DNA from: Candidatus Onthovicinus excrementipullorum
GTDB taxonomy: Bacteria > Bacillota > Clostridia > Oscillospirales > Acutalibacteraceae
Assembly: GCA_018712345.1 (NCBI GenBank)
Contig: DVHG01000008.1
Coordinates: 124,001-188,000 of the forward strand
Length of the DNA stretch: 64,000 nucleotides
Direction: 5' to 3'
Below are positions 8,652 through 18,500 of this stretch, piece by piece; positions within the stretch are counted from its first letter, which is position 1, and the number at the start of each line of letters is the position of its first letter. Position numbers and translations under genes: made by a program. The notes beneath the pieces are model-generated. The model did not search any database. It worked only from the letters and a program-made list of their open reading frames with translations, and was not told where the DNA came from.

Positions 8652-11600
8652 TTATTTCTCCTTCTTTTTACGGGAGAGGACGAGGATAGCGCCCGCCGCA
8701 AGCACGCCTGCGCCTGCGACTACTGCCAGCATCGCATCGCCGGTATCGACATTCTCGTTGCCGCCTTCGTTGCCATTGCCGCCTTCGCCGCCGTTGTTGT
8801 CATCCGCCTTCGGCGTGAATCCAAGCAGCTCAAACAGCGCATTCGTGAAGCCAGCTTCGCCGTTGCCGAGAAGTCCGCCAAGGATCCCTTCAACCATCGC
8901 TCCGCTGTCACCCAGCAGACTGGTGATCAGATCCATCGTCGCCTCATCCGCAAGTACCTCGTACAGGTAGCCGATCACTGCTCCCGTCACGGCCGCCTGA
9001 TCCGCCACGATCCGCTTCGCCTCGACGTTCTGTCCGTCGATCACCATCGCGCTCGTGTACGTCTCTGCCGTGCCGTAGCTCGCAAGCTTGTGCAGGTCAA
9101 TGTTCGGCAGTACCAGTGCCAGCGGCGCTCCGCCTACTTCAATCATCCCAAGCACCTGGTTCAGCAGGCCCGCAAGGTCATTGTCCAGATCGTCGATCGA
9201 AGGAATGCCAAATGCTGTCAGCAGGCTGTTCACCGTCGCCATCAGGTCCACATCCACATGTGCCAGCAGCGTATCCAGCGGTGCAAGCAGGTTCTTCACC
9301 ATCACCGACAGGTTGTTGCTGTCCAGGAAGTACGCCACATTCGGCAGTACCTTTGTCAGATTGTCCACCGGGGAGGCCAGGATCTCATTCAGCCGGTCAA
9401 GTACCTGCGTCACGATTGCCTCCAGCGGGGATGCTCCGCCTGCAACTGCCGCCTGATAGTCTGCATAGCTCATCACGTCTGTGCAGCCCAGCACCTCAAG
9501 CAGCGGAATAACGACTGTGTTGTAATTGTCCATACCCTTGACGGTATAGCCAAATACGCTGTAATCCTCACCCGCGAACAGCATCGCAAGCACATCGTCA
9601 AACGGGCTCAGCGCCGTCGTCAGCGCTTTTACGAAGCTCGCCTGATCCGTCACGGAGCCGGCCTCCGCCTTCAGGGCGGCGATCGTCTCCTCGCTGATGT
9701 CAATGCCAAGCGCACCAAACACCTGCGCGACCGTTGCATTTGCACGGATCGTGTCATACAGGCCAAACACCTGATTGATCAGGTCATCCGTATACAGTGC
9801 GCCGGAAACCATGCCGGCCAGATCCAGCCCGAAGCCCTTCAGCAGGTTGTCGAGGGCCGCCGGGGTCTGTGCATAGGCATCCTCACCATAGATGACGCCC
9901 TCCGGGATCACAAGGCCGTTCTGCTCGATCTCCGGATAGTTGTACGGGCTCACCGCCGTCTCACACTGCGGGGCGATGAAGTGAACCAGCGCCGTGGCAA
10001 TCTTGCCGGGCTCCGCGTTCAGGACCGTATCCAGCAGGCCGTTGACAACGCCCGCCAGGTTCTCATCCGCAATTGCCGGGATGGAATCCTTGATGAACTG
10101 TGCATTCGCATTCAGAACCTTGCCAACATACTCAAGCAGGGCTACCGTCACCTTGCTGTTGTCCGCTGTGACCTGCTGAGTATCAGCGTTCCAATTGCCA
10201 AGACCAGCAAGATACACGAAATCAATATCAACCCAATTAAAGTTCGGGATGGCCCCTGTAATCAGGCCCTTAAGTCCCGCATTCAAATCGTCAAGATTGA
10301 TCAATCCGTTAAGGGTATCATACAGGTTGATGTTCATGTAAATGTCCATTATGCTGACATCAACCTCAATCACAAACGGATCGAGAATCTGCTTCAGGCC
10401 GCCCGCATTCAGGAAGTACGCCAGCTGCGGCAGCAGACTGGTCAACTCCTGAACAGGCGCATTACAAATCTCAATTACACGGTTGATGATCGGCTCCAGA
10501 ATATTCTGAAGAAGTGCCTTAGTAGATTTATCAGCCTTGTACTCCTCAGCCGTTTTCAGGTCCTCACAGCCCAAAACTTCCAGCAACGGAAGGATAGTGG
10601 TCTCATAGCCCGGAATACCGGTAATCCCCTGTCCAATCATTTGAGCATCATTTGTATTGTTAAGAAGGGTGTTGAGCAGTGCATTCAAACCGTTGAACGC
10701 CTGACCAAGCGCAGTATAGAACGCTTCCTTATTGCCGGTCTCTACGCCCCACTTAACGTTGTCCCAGTTGACTGTAGAATTCCCTTCACCGTCTGTCCAC
10801 GCACTACCGCCGGCAGCAATCGCAGCCTTGGCAAGCGGATATTCATCGGAGATCTGCTTTGCGACATCCTCGGGGAGGATATAAATGTTAAGCAAACTGA
10901 CAGATCCGCTCGCGCCAGAAGCTGCTTCATCCAGCAGACTAACCACAGTGGGATAGAGGAGCTTGGTCAGCGCGGTAACAGTTGCATCCGTGTAAAGGTT
11001 CTCATTGACGATCTTCTGAACGAGATCACCCAAGCTGGTGGCATCCGCCGGGATTGTCAGCTGGAAGTCCTCGCCGAGGAGACCGCCGAGCAGCTGCCCC
11101 AGCGCACCGCCGAGCATATTGACAAGCTCCGGATTGTTTAGCACTCCGTCAAGCGTTGCAATAGCCTCCGCGGCAATTTCTTCGTTCAGGCCTTCCGGAT
11201 ACTCAAACTCCGATTCAATGTAAGCGTCCTCACTGTTAAGAGCCGCATCATACTTGGCCTGAAGGGCCATGTGCTTCTCATTGAGCGCCGTAATTGCAGC
11301 CTTCTGCTCCTCCGTATACTCATCATATGGAGTTGCAATCGCCGCGGCGTACAGCTCATCGAGATTTTCAAGGATTGCACGCACAGTCGCAAACTCTTTC
11401 ATGGTAATCGTCTGCTCCAGCCACGAGGTAGTCTCATTTACCGCTTCCTCATAAGGAATGACATTTCTCTCATAGAACGCATTGTTATTGGCAGTACGCA
11501 GTGTGTTGTAGAGAGCCAGATTGTCCACAACTGTCTGTGTCGCTTTCAGGCCGGCAGAGAGGGTGTCATACGCCGCTTTGGCCTGATTGAGACTCTCCAT

Positions 11601-12965
11601 AACCGTCTCGACCTCTTCAACGAGGAACTTGTTGCCGTTGGCCTCATATTTGGCATTGAGTGCTGCCACCGCGTCCAGGAAAGCGTCAGCAGCACCGGAA
11701 GCAAGCTCTACAGCGCCGCGGATTGTATCAAGTTTAGCTACCTCCGCAGCAATGATATCCCTAATATATACGCCATCAATTCTTGTGGTGTCCGCATTTA
11801 ATGCCCTGCTGGTAAAAGCTGTATCTGCGACGATCTCATCGATCATGGCCAGATCAGCCCTTGCCTCTTCAACATTGGACTCGTTCACAGTCTGATATGT
11901 CTCAAGCATATAAGCAATGCGATCCTGCACAAGCTTTATAAGCACCTGCTTTGTCTCAGTCGTATTATAGAATTCCTTGTACACGGCATCGGCCGCATCC
12001 TTATCCTCATTATCCTTCAAGCTACTCAAAGCTTTGTTGAATTCAGCAACCTTCTGGAATGCAATCCGCGCCGCAGCATAGTTATCAAAGGTAATCATGT
12101 TCGGATTCGACGCAACTGACGTAAGCTCCGTCACAGCAGCCGTATAATAGCTGACTGCCTTTGTGCCACATGCCAACGCCTTTTCCGAGACCTGAGCAAT
12201 TATCTCATCACTCACATCCAAACGCCAGGATTTCGGAAGTCCGGAAGAGCCCGTCAGCTTCGTGCACTCCGCCGCAAGGGCATAGTATTCAAGCAACCGA
12301 TCGGTCTCCATCGTCTCAACATCAGCCGTCAATATACCGTCTGCCACGGCCTGACTGATTTTCTTGAGGGTCTGAAGAATCGAAATCGTCGTCTCATTCG
12401 TCACACAGCTTGTTATGCCATTACGCCACTGAGTGGACATATATTGATACCGCGTTACCTTGTCGCCGTCTGCATATGGCAGATCCTTAGCGGAATCAAC
12501 ACCCTCAATGATCGAATGAGGGTAGATGTATACCAGTGTCTTGGTAGCGATCTGATCCAGGACAGCTTTAGTAGTCTCATCCTCAATCTGCGCTTTGACA
12601 TCCTCAATCACAGGAGGAAGGCACTGCTTCATATTGTTTGATCCCGGCGTTATACCTGAGAGCTCAGCATATTTCAGCGCTGTCGAAACCATGCTGTTAT
12701 AAAACGTCAGGAAATCTCCGTCCGCGTTATCATACACCGATGTGCCCAATTTGTCCGGCATACCCGGCTGCTCCAGAACATTGGAAACAAAATCCGGATT
12801 ATCCTTGACAAACTGAACCATATTCGTGATTCCAGCCTGATACTCCGGATCCGTATCCGTAGGATCCTCTGCCGCGAATGCGGTCATTGCTGCGGAAAGG
12901 GACGTCATCAGCAGCGCGCCCGAAAGCACGACGCTGAGCGCCCGTTTCCATCTTCTTGTTTTCAT
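8652..12965 (-). CDS. Large repeat-containing cell-surface protein with signal peptide and NVDTG sorting motif
   Basis: A 1437-residue secreted protein. Residues 1-31 are a signal peptide (MKTRRWKR, hydrophobic core, AFA-A cleavage site). The C terminus has a Gly/Asn/Glu-rich linker, then NVDTG (1405-1409), a hydrophobic helix and the charged tail SRKKKEK. This is the order of a sortase substrate, with NVDTG in place of LPXTG. The body is rich in Ala, Leu, Asn and Asp and largely helical. Two copies of a unit of about 120 residues lie near 785-905 and 1145-1260; each starts with PLLEVLGC and includes LPQLAYFLNAGGL or LPNVAYFLDSNNL. I recognise no catalytic domain; a structural or adhesive role is likely. 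No sortase is encoded in the window. It has its own promoter and terminator. The long plus-strand reading frame opposite it is a codon-bias shadow. Confidence 0.9.
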   Translation of the reverse strand: MKTRRWKRALSVVLSGALLMTSLSAAMTAFAAEDPTDTDPEYQAGITNMVQFVKDNPDFVSNVLEQPGMPDKLGTSVYDNADGDFLTFYNSMVSTALKYAELSGITPGSNNMKQCLPPVIEDVKAQIEDETTKAVLDQIATKTLVYIYPHSIIEGVDSAKDLPYADGDKVTRYQYMSTQWRNGITSCVTNETTISILQTLKKISQAVADGILTADVETMETDRLLEYYALAAECTKLTGSSGLPKSWRLDVSDEIIAQVSEKALACGTKAVSYYTAAVTELTSVASNPNMITFDNYAAARIAFQKVAEFNKALSSLKDNEDKDAADAVYKEFYNTTETKQVLIKLVQDRIAYMLETYQTVNESNVEEARADLAMIDEIVADTAFTSRALNADTTRIDGVYIRDIIAAEVAKLDTIRGAVELASGAADAFLDAVAALNAKYEANGNKFLVEEVETVMESLNQAKAAYDTLSAGLKATQTVVDNLALYNTLRTANNNAFYERNVIPYEEAVNETTSWLEQTITMKEFATVRAILENLDELYAAAIATPYDEYTEEQKAAITALNEKHMALQAKYDAALNSEDAYIESEFEYPEGLNEEIAAEAIATLDGVLNNPELVNMLGGALGQLLGGLLGEDFQLTIPADATSLGDLVQKIVNENLYTDATVTALTKLLYPTVVSLLDEAASGASGSVSLLNIYILPEDVAKQISDEYPLAKAAIAAGGSAWTDGEGNSTVNWDNVKWGVETGNKEAFYTALGQAFNGLNALLNTLLNNTNDAQMIGQGITGIPGYETTILPLLEVLGCEDLKTAEEYKADKSTKALLQNILEPIINRVIEICNAPVQELTSLLPQLAYFLNAGGLKQILDPFVIEVDVSIMDIYMNINLYDTLNGLINLDDLNAGLKGLITGAIPNFNWVDIDFVYLAGLGNWNADTQQVTADNSKVTVALLEYVGKVLNANAQFIKDSIPAIADENLAGVVNGLLDTVLNAEPGKIATALVHFIAPQCETAVSPYNYPEIEQNGLVIPEGVIYGEDAYAQTPAALDNLLKGFGLDLAGMVSGALYTDDLINQVFGLYDTIRANATVAQVFGALGIDISEETIAALKAEAGSVTDQASFVKALTTALSPFDDVLAMLFAGEDYSVFGYTVKGMDNYNTVVIPLLEVLGCTDVMSYADYQAAVAGGASPLEAIVTQVLDRLNEILASPVDNLTKVLPNVAYFLDSNNLSVMVKNLLAPLDTLLAHVDVDLMATVNSLLTAFGIPSIDDLDNDLAGLLNQVLGMIEVGGAPLALVLPNIDLHKLASYGTAETYTSAMVIDGQNVEAKRIVADQAAVTGAVIGYLYEVLADEATMDLITSLLGDSGAMVEGILGGLLGNGEAGFTNALFELLGFTPKADDNNGGEGGNGNEGGNENVDTGDAMLAVVAGAGVLAAGAILVLSRKKKEK

Positions 12966-13041
12966 GGACTTTTAACCCCTTTCAAAAATAATTTCATCCA
13001 GTGTGGAGACAATATTAAAGAGCTCCACGCTTACACCGCAT

Positions 13042-13070
13042 ATTATACATCCTCAATTTTTCTAAATCAA
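13042..13070 (-). promoter_or_regulatory. Promoter of the surface-protein gene
   Basis: On the minus strand TTGATT (13070-13065), 17 nt, TATAAT (13047-13042), about 75 nt before the start codon; AAAGGGG precedes the ATG. Confidence 0.75.
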
Positions 13071-13375
13071 ACACAAAAAATATTGAACTATAAAAGAAAA
13101 ATGTTATAATGCACAAAATATATTTTTTATAAGCAGATATTTACCCGATTTTTTGGCTTTTAAAGACCGATTTCTCGGATGTTTTTGAAAAATTATTCGT
13201 CATTTTTTACAATCTTTTATTTTTTTATATTTAATATATCCAATTTTTTAACAGAATTTTCACTTGATTTTTGCAGTTCCGGCGTTCCTTACAATTGCAA
13301 ATTTTTGTTTTTTCACACATTATAAAGAATGAGGATTCCATAATTAAAAACCGGGATATGCACACCATAGATAAG
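13071..13375. other. AT-rich non-coding spacer
   Basis: About 300 bases upstream of the surface-protein promoter, strongly AT-rich compared with its flanks, with runs of T and A. No convincing reading frame with a ribosome site was found. It may act as an UP-element-like or nucleoid-protein-binding region for a highly expressed surface protein (inference). Confidence 0.5.
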
Positions 13376-13409
13376 CCCCCCTGCGGGCATCTCATGCCGC
13401 AGGGGGGGG
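13376..13409 (-). terminator. GC-rich stem-loop after the ferredoxin gene
   Basis: CCCCCTGCGG pairs with CCGCAGGGGG (13376-13407) around a 10-nt loop. The stem is very stable, but the minus-strand tail is not a clean T run. Confidence 0.6.
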
Positions 13410-13427
13410 AGAGAATATCACAATCTT

Positions 13428-14198
13428 CTATTTTTCCGGGAGAAAGAGCTGGTTCTTTTTCCTACCGGCACAGGCTTCTCCAATTTTCAGCTTTGTAGCC
13501 GTGACCATTGCGGCGGGAACTGATCGTGCCCCCACCGGGCAGACGGCAATACAACGCATGCAGGAGATACAGCGCTCCTTTTCCGTGGCGGAGGGATCTT
13601 TCATTGGAATGGCGCCAACGGGGCACTTTTCGGCACACAGGCCGCAGCGGACACACTTTTCTCCGGCTTTTGGCCGGAGGGGAACACCGTGAAACGGCTT
13701 ATACGGCCGGTTCCCCGGCAAGCGGATGTGCAATTCCGGATCCGACGCATCCATAGCCTGCTGAATGCTGACCCCAAAAGTTTTCAGTTCCGCCTGATCG
13801 GCCTCATCCGGTCGGCCGGAGGCAATGCTGTGCACAATGGAATGCTCTGCGATAACGGCGGCCCCGGCCTTCACACGGAATCCGCAGCGCTCCAGCAGAT
13901 CCTGAAGCTCCGCAAAGGTGTCATCATAGTCACGGTTGCCATACACCGCGATCACCGCGGCAGCGGCCCCATTCCCCTGAACGGCCGCAATGCGTTCCGC
14001 AGCGGGAGCCGGCACACGTCCGCCAAAGGACGGGACGGCAAAGACACATTGATCCTCCTGAAAAATCTTGATCGATGAAAAATCCGCATGCCGGTCGCAC
14101 AGGTCATGCTGTACAGCCGGGCCGGAAAATCCGCCGGCCACGGCCGTCAGGGCCTTTTGTGTGCCCCCGGTGGGACTGAAAACGAATGTGTGAATCAT
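13428..14198 (-). CDS. EFR1-type flavodoxin-ferredoxin fusion
   Basis: A 256-residue redox protein. The first about 165 residues are flavodoxin-like, with the FMN phosphate loop SPTGGTQKA and VPSFGGRVPAPAA; the C terminus carries two [4Fe-4S] motifs, CVRCGLCAEKCPVGAI and CISCMRCIAVCPVGAR. This is the EFR1 family arrangement, common in anaerobic Clostridia and of unproven function. I start at ATG 14198 because GGAAAGG lies just upstream. It is a single-gene unit with its own promoter; its neighbours give no specific role. Confidence 0.88.
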   Translation of the reverse strand: MIHTFVFSPTGGTQKALTAVAGGFSGPAVQHDLCDRHADFSSIKIFQEDQCVFAVPSFGGRVPAPAAERIAAVQGNGAAAAVIAVYGNRDYDDTFAELQDLLERCGFRVKAGAAVIAEHSIVHSIASGRPDEADQAELKTFGVSIQQAMDASDPELHIRLPGNRPYKPFHGVPLRPKAGEKCVRCGLCAEKCPVGAIPMKDPSATEKERCISCMRCIAVCPVGARSVPAAMVTATKLKIGEACAGRKKNQLFLPEK

Positions 14199-14232
14199 AT
14201 TTTCCTTTCCTTCCACTGTACTGGATAAATTC

Positions 14233-14260
14233 AGTATATCACATCTGCGGTTTTTGGCAA
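14233..14260 (-). promoter_or_regulatory. Promoter of the ferredoxin-like gene
   Basis: On the minus strand TTGCCA (14260-14255), 16 nt, TATACT (14238-14233), about 35 nt before the start. Confidence 0.6.
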
Positions 14261-14396
14261 CCGGAAGAATGTCGCTGATCCCCTGTGCAAGAGGAATAAA
14301 ACGCCCCGTCGCGGAAGAAACTGTGAGGAGGAGGTCCTGAATTCAATGGGGCGCCGCCGTCCGCCCGACGAGCGGCAGGAGAGGAGGTCCGGCTGT

Positions 14397-15593
14397 GTGG
14401 AAAAGCAATTTTTAATTCTGGCGACGACGAGTGACTTTCTCTGGAAATTTGAACGGGAAAACGTGCAGATTTTACAGCAGATGGGATATACCGTCCACTA
14501 CGCCGCCAATCTGAACGAGCCGGCCTACCTGCGCGATCGGGAAAAGTTCCGGGAGATCGGCGTCATGGCCCATCATATTGAGATCGCCCGCTCCCCCTTC
14601 CTGGTGCGGGATAACACACGCGCGCTCAGCCAGCTGATCCGCATCATGCGGCGCTACGGGATCCGGACCCTGCACTGCCACACGCCGGTCGGCGGCGTGC
14701 TGGGACGTCTGGCGGGGCGGATCCTCACGGGGCATGACCCGGTAATCCTCTATACTGCACACGGCTTCCACTTCTATCACGGGGCGCCGCTGATCAACCG
14801 CTCCATCTATTACCGGGTGGAGAAGCTGCTGGCCCGCTATACGGATATCCTCATCCTCATCAATGGGGAGGACTGCCAAAACGCGCGGCAATTTCGGCTG
14901 AAAAAGGGAGGCTCTATCTACCGCATTCCCGGTATCGGTCTGGACCGGGAACGCTTTCATCCGCTGTCCCCCGACGAACGTATTCAAATGCGCCATACGC
15001 TCGGGATCGGGGAGGGGGACTTTTTTCTGCTTTCCGTCGGCGAGCTCAATGACAATAAAAACCACCGAATCGTTCTGGACGCGCTGGAACAGATGCGCCG
15101 GGAGGAGCCGGGGCGGTTCAATATCCGGTACGGCATCTGCGGGGACGGCTTTCTGCGGGACAGGCTTGCCGATCAAATCAGGCAATCCGGGCTGGAAGAC
15201 ACCGTAGCCCTGTACGGCCACCGCACGGATATCCCGCAGCTGCTCGGGTGCGCGGACGCCTCCGTATTCCCCTCCAAGCGCGAGGGGCTGGGCATGGCGG
15301 GGCTGGAATCCCTCGCCGTGGGGACGCCCGTGATCGCCTCCGACAACCGCGGCACGCGGGAGTATATGGCGCACGGGGAAAATGGCTTTATCTTCAGCTT
15401 TCGGGACACGGGCGGTCTGATCCACGCAATTCGCACCATGCGCGCCATGTCTCCGGAGGAGCGCAATGCCATGTCCGCGCGCTGCCGCGCGTGCGTGGAG
15501 CCGTTTGATAAAAAACATACCGCCGCGCTCATGCGGCAAATCTATGAGGATGCGGCCCAGCGCGCCGCGCGGAGGGAACATGGAACAAGCTGA
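14397..15593 (+). CDS. Family 4 glycosyltransferase, first gene of the polysaccharide operon
   Basis: A GT-B retaining glycosyltransferase of about 398 residues. The N-terminal domain opens with FLILATTSDFLWKF and contains LHCHTPVGGVLGRL and YTAHGFHFYHG, typical of acetylhexosaminyl or galactosyl transferases of capsule loci. The C-terminal donor domain has LSVGELNDNKNH, ALYGHRTDIPQLLGCADASVFPSKREGLGMAGLE, and the conserved EGLG-type glutamate. I choose GTG 14397, with GAGGAGG 9 nt upstream; an ATG at 14346 in the same frame also has GAGGAGG and would add 17 residues rich in Arg that the family lacks. It opens a run of twelve coupled genes to 28064. Donor and acceptor unknown. Confidence 0.9.
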   Translation: MEKQFLILATTSDFLWKFERENVQILQQMGYTVHYAANLNEPAYLRDREKFREIGVMAHHIEIARSPFLVRDNTRALSQLIRIMRRYGIRTLHCHTPVGGVLGRLAGRILTGHDPVILYTAHGFHFYHGAPLINRSIYYRVEKLLARYTDILILINGEDCQNARQFRLKKGGSIYRIPGIGLDRERFHPLSPDERIQMRHTLGIGEGDFFLLSVGELNDNKNHRIVLDALEQMRREEPGRFNIRYGICGDGFLRDRLADQIRQSGLEDTVALYGHRTDIPQLLGCADASVFPSKREGLGMAGLESLAVGTPVIASDNRGTREYMAHGENGFIFSFRDTGGLIHAIRTMRAMSPEERNAMSARCRACVEPFDKKHTAALMRQIYEDAAQRAARREHGTS

Positions 15594-16386
15594 GATCAGC
15601 ATCGCCATGGGGGTATACAATCCACAGCCGGAGCTGCTTGAGCGGTGCATCCGCTCACTGATCCGGCAGCGTTTTACCGCGTGGGAGCTGGTGCTGTACA
15701 ACGATGGATCGGGCCCGGATCACACGCGGGAGGTCCGGCGCGCCGCCGGCATGGACCCGCGGATCCTCTGCCTGGAGGGGGAAGAAAACCGCGGGCTGGC
15801 CTACGCACTCAATCTGTGCATCCGGCATTCCAGGGCGCCCTATATCGCACGGATGGACGCGGATGATGAGGCGCTCCCCGACCGCCTGACCGAGGAACAT
15901 GCTCTGCTTGAGCAGGAGAAGCAATACAGCTGGGTCGGCTCCTGGGCCCTGCTCACGGACCGGAACGGCGTGTGGGGAACCCGGCGCGTGCCCGAGATGC
16001 CCCGGACCGAGGACTTTCTCTTCAACTCGCCGTTCATCCATCCATCCGTGCTGTTCCGCCGGGAAGCCCTTGAGACGGCGGGCGGATACCGGACAGATCG
16101 GAAGCTCCGCCTGCTGGAGGATTACGACCTGTTTATGCGCCTGTACCGCAGCGGTCTGCGGGGCTATAACATCCAGCACCCGCTGCTCCGCTACCATGAG
16201 GACCGGGACGCGCTCCGGCGCCGCACCTACAGCCGCCGCATCCGGGAGGCTCGGCTGCGGCTGGAGGGGTTCCGCTCCCTGGGAATTCTGCGCGCGGAGA
16301 CACTCCCCTATGTGGTCAAACCGCTCGTCGCCGGACTGATCCCCGCCGGGATCCGGCATGCCGCGGACCGATATTTTAACCGATGA
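15580..16386 (+). CDS. Family 2 glycosyltransferase
   Basis: A 268-residue GT-A enzyme. It opens with EISIAMGVYNPQPELLERC, and the nucleotide-binding YNDGSG and the metal motif MDADDEALP are present. SPFIHPSVLFRREAL and LLEDYDLFMRLY, containing the usual ED-x-D-x-x-R element, complete the family pattern. Start ATG 15580 follows GGAGGG and overlaps the preceding gene by 14 nt. It probably adds one sugar to the exported polymer. The protein is short and has no membrane helix, so it is cytosolic or peripherally attached. Confidence 0.9.
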   Translation: MEQAEISIAMGVYNPQPELLERCIRSLIRQRFTAWELVLYNDGSGPDHTREVRRAAGMDPRILCLEGEENRGLAYALNLCIRHSRAPYIARMDADDEALPDRLTEEHALLEQEKQYSWVGSWALLTDRNGVWGTRRVPEMPRTEDFLFNSPFIHPSVLFRREALETAGGYRTDRKLRLLEDYDLFMRLYRSGLRGYNIQHPLLRYHEDRDALRRRTYSRRIREARLRLEGFRSLGILRAETLPYVVKPLVAGLIPAGIRHAADRYFNR

Positions 16387-16397
16387 GGAGGGCAAAG

Positions 16398-17714
16398 ATG
16401 GGCACTTTATACCCAAACCGTTATTTAAAAATTCTGGAAGCGTCGCCCGCTCTGCTCCGTGCGGCGGAGAACGCCGACATCCCCCGGGGCGATCCCGGCG
16501 CGCCGGCGCTCTGCTGTGTGATGGGGCCGGCGCTGGCTGAATTCACGCGCTGGCTGCTCCTAAATGCCGTTCAGGAGCGGATTGAACGCCTGTACTTTCT
16601 CGCGCGGGACGGATGGTGGATGCGTGAAGCGGCACAGATCTTCTGCGCGGAATACGGTCTCCCTGTTGAGTGCCGTTATCTGAGCTGCTCCCGTCACGCA
16701 CTGCGTCTGCCGCTCTTTCACCGGAACCACGCGGCATCATTGGACCGGCTGTGTGCGCCCGGCCCAGCATCAACGCCGGACCGGCTGCTGGCCCGTGCCG
16801 GGCTCACTCCGGAGGAGCGCAGTGCCGTCCTGAGGGAACTCGCCCTCCCGCTGCGTGCCGATGCCCCTATCCCGCGCGCCGACATGCCCCAATTCCGCGC
16901 CGCGCTGGGCAGGAGCACAGCCTTCCTCACCCTCGCGGACCGGCACTCCCGCCGTGCTCTTCCCGCCCTCGCCGGCTATCTGGCGCAGGAGGGCCTTGCG
17001 GCAGGAAAACATGACGCTGTGGTTGACAGCGGATGGATCGGCACGCTCCAGCAGTCGCTCACCGACGCCTGCGCCCTCATCGGGCGGGAAGAGCGCGTGA
17101 CGGGTTTCTACTTTGGGCTGTATGAGGTCCCCCGTGCCGCCCGGCGCGCGGACTACCGCTGCTACTACTTTTCCCCGGAGGGCGGTCTGCGGGAAAAAGC
17201 CCATTTCAGCAACAATCTCTTTGAGGCGGTGATGACCGCCCCGCATGGGACGACCACCCATTACGCCCACGCGGGCGTTGCCTGCATCCCCGTTTACGCA
17301 CCGATGGCGGAGACGCACCGGACCAGAATCCTGCAGTGTGGGGAGCTGATGATGCGCTATATCCGCAGCCTGGCGCACACGATGGGCAGGGACGAGTTCT
17401 TCCGGGCGGATTTCTCCGCACACAGGCGTACGGTCCGCAGGCTGCTGCAGGCGTGGATGGATACACCGACGCACGGGGAGGCGGTCTATTTTGGCACCCT
17501 GCCTTTTTCGGATGACGTTCTCCCCGGGGCGGACCGGGAACTGGCGGTGCCGCCTGCACCGGCCCTGATCCCGCGCTCAGAACCCTGGCACGCGGGGAGC
17601 CGTGTGCGATATATGAACCGGACGGGTGCCTCCCCGCGCTACACGCTTTACCAATACGCACGCCACAGCCGTGCGTCCCGCCCGTATCAGGTGCGCAAGG
17701 AGGTGCGGCCATGA
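16398..17714 (+). CDS. FLARDG-domain protein (COG5610-like C-terminal domain without the HAD part)
   Basis: A 438-residue protein. It shares with the product of 19283-21283 a module with FLARDGWWMREAA (about residues 67-79), a following YLSCSRHALRL, and DSGWIGTLQQSL (about 210). In the longer protein the same module sits behind a HAD domain; here the HAD domain is absent. I recall this module from COG5610 proteins in surface-polysaccharide loci, where a function is not established. ATG 16398 is chosen because AGGAGGG sits 5 nt upstream; the ATG at 16383 overlaps the previous stop and lacks a site. Its stop overlaps the ABC permease start. Confidence 0.75.
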   Translation: MGTLYPNRYLKILEASPALLRAAENADIPRGDPGAPALCCVMGPALAEFTRWLLLNAVQERIERLYFLARDGWWMREAAQIFCAEYGLPVECRYLSCSRHALRLPLFHRNHAASLDRLCAPGPASTPDRLLARAGLTPEERSAVLRELALPLRADAPIPRADMPQFRAALGRSTAFLTLADRHSRRALPALAGYLAQEGLAAGKHDAVVDSGWIGTLQQSLTDACALIGREERVTGFYFGLYEVPRAARRADYRCYYFSPEGGLREKAHFSNNLFEAVMTAPHGTTTHYAHAGVACIPVYAPMAETHRTRILQCGELMMRYIRSLAHTMGRDEFFRADFSAHRRTVRRLLQAWMDTPTHGEAVYFGTLPFSDDVLPGADRELAVPPAPALIPRSEPWHAGSRVRYMNRTGASPRYTLYQYARHSRASRPYQVRKEVRP

Positions 17715-18484
17715 CCGGAGCCCAGCGGCGCGGGCAGTATCTGTTTGTTATCCGGCAGTTGACCGCCCGGGAGCTGAAGCGGAAATACGCCCGTTCCTAC
17801 CTGGGGGTGGTCTGGAGCATCCTCAACCCGCTACTCTCAATGGCCGTTCTTTCGCTCATCTTTTCCCAGCTCTTCCGCCGCTCAATTGAAAATTACCCGA
17901 TTTACTATCTCACCGGCTACATCCTGTGGCAGACCTTCACCGGGGCCACCACCTCCGCCATGACGGCGCTCGCGGATAACCGCCCCCTGCTGCTCAAGGT
18001 CAAATTCCCGATGGAGCTGCTGATCCTGACGCGCGTATACACCGCCATGGTCAATCTTCTCTACTCCTTGGCCGCCTACGTCGTGATGCTGCTCATATTC
18101 CGGGTCACGCCAAAGGTGACCATGCTCCTCGCCCCGGCCATCATTATATTCCTGCTCCTGTTCTCACTGGGAATCTCCTATATCCTTGCCACGGCATATG
18201 TGTTTTTTGGTGATGTGCGGCACCTGTACTCCGTCTTCCTGACACTGTGGATGTACTGCTCAGCCATTTTTTATCCCGCCGATCAGCTCACCGGACCGAT
18301 CCGCACGGTGATCGGGCTCAATCCCCTGTTTGCCTATATCAACTGCATGCGCAAGGCGGTGATGTACGGGGCGCTACCCACCGCATACGAGTGGGCGCAG
18401 ATGGTCCTGTGGGGCGTGGGCATCTGCCTGCTGGGCACGCTGATCTTCCGCCGGAGCAGGAACCGGATCATGCAGAAAATCTGA
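17711..18484 (+). CDS. ABC-2 type polysaccharide export permease (TagG/KpsM-like)
   Basis: A 257-residue membrane protein with six predicted helices. The amphipathic N terminus LTARELKRKYARSYLGVVWS leads into the first helix, the standard opening of Wzm/TagG/KpsM permeases; the final segments include FYPADQL and IGLNPLFAYINCMRKA, again family-typical. It pairs with the ATPase encoded 16 nt downstream to move a lipid-linked glycan to the outer face of the membrane. No Wzx/Wzy pair is present, so export by this ABC route is expected. Confidence 0.93.
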   Translation: MTGAQRRGQYLFVIRQLTARELKRKYARSYLGVVWSILNPLLSMAVLSLIFSQLFRRSIENYPIYYLTGYILWQTFTGATTSAMTALADNRPLLLKVKFPMELLILTRVYTAMVNLLYSLAAYVVMLLIFRVTPKVTMLLAPAIIIFLLLFSLGISYILATAYVFFGDVRHLYSVFLTLWMYCSAIFYPADQLTGPIRTVIGLNPLFAYINCMRKAVMYGALPTAYEWAQMVLWGVGICLLGTLIFRRSRNRIMQKI

Positions 18485-18500
18485 CTGAGGAGGCGTCATC

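Noticed and set aside
8640-11141. Long plus-strand reading frame (833 codons) opposite the surface-protein gene
   Set aside because: It mirrors the codon bias of the minus-strand gene, is rich in Arg, His and Gln, has no ribosome site or domain, and the minus-strand product has a signal peptide and sorting motif.
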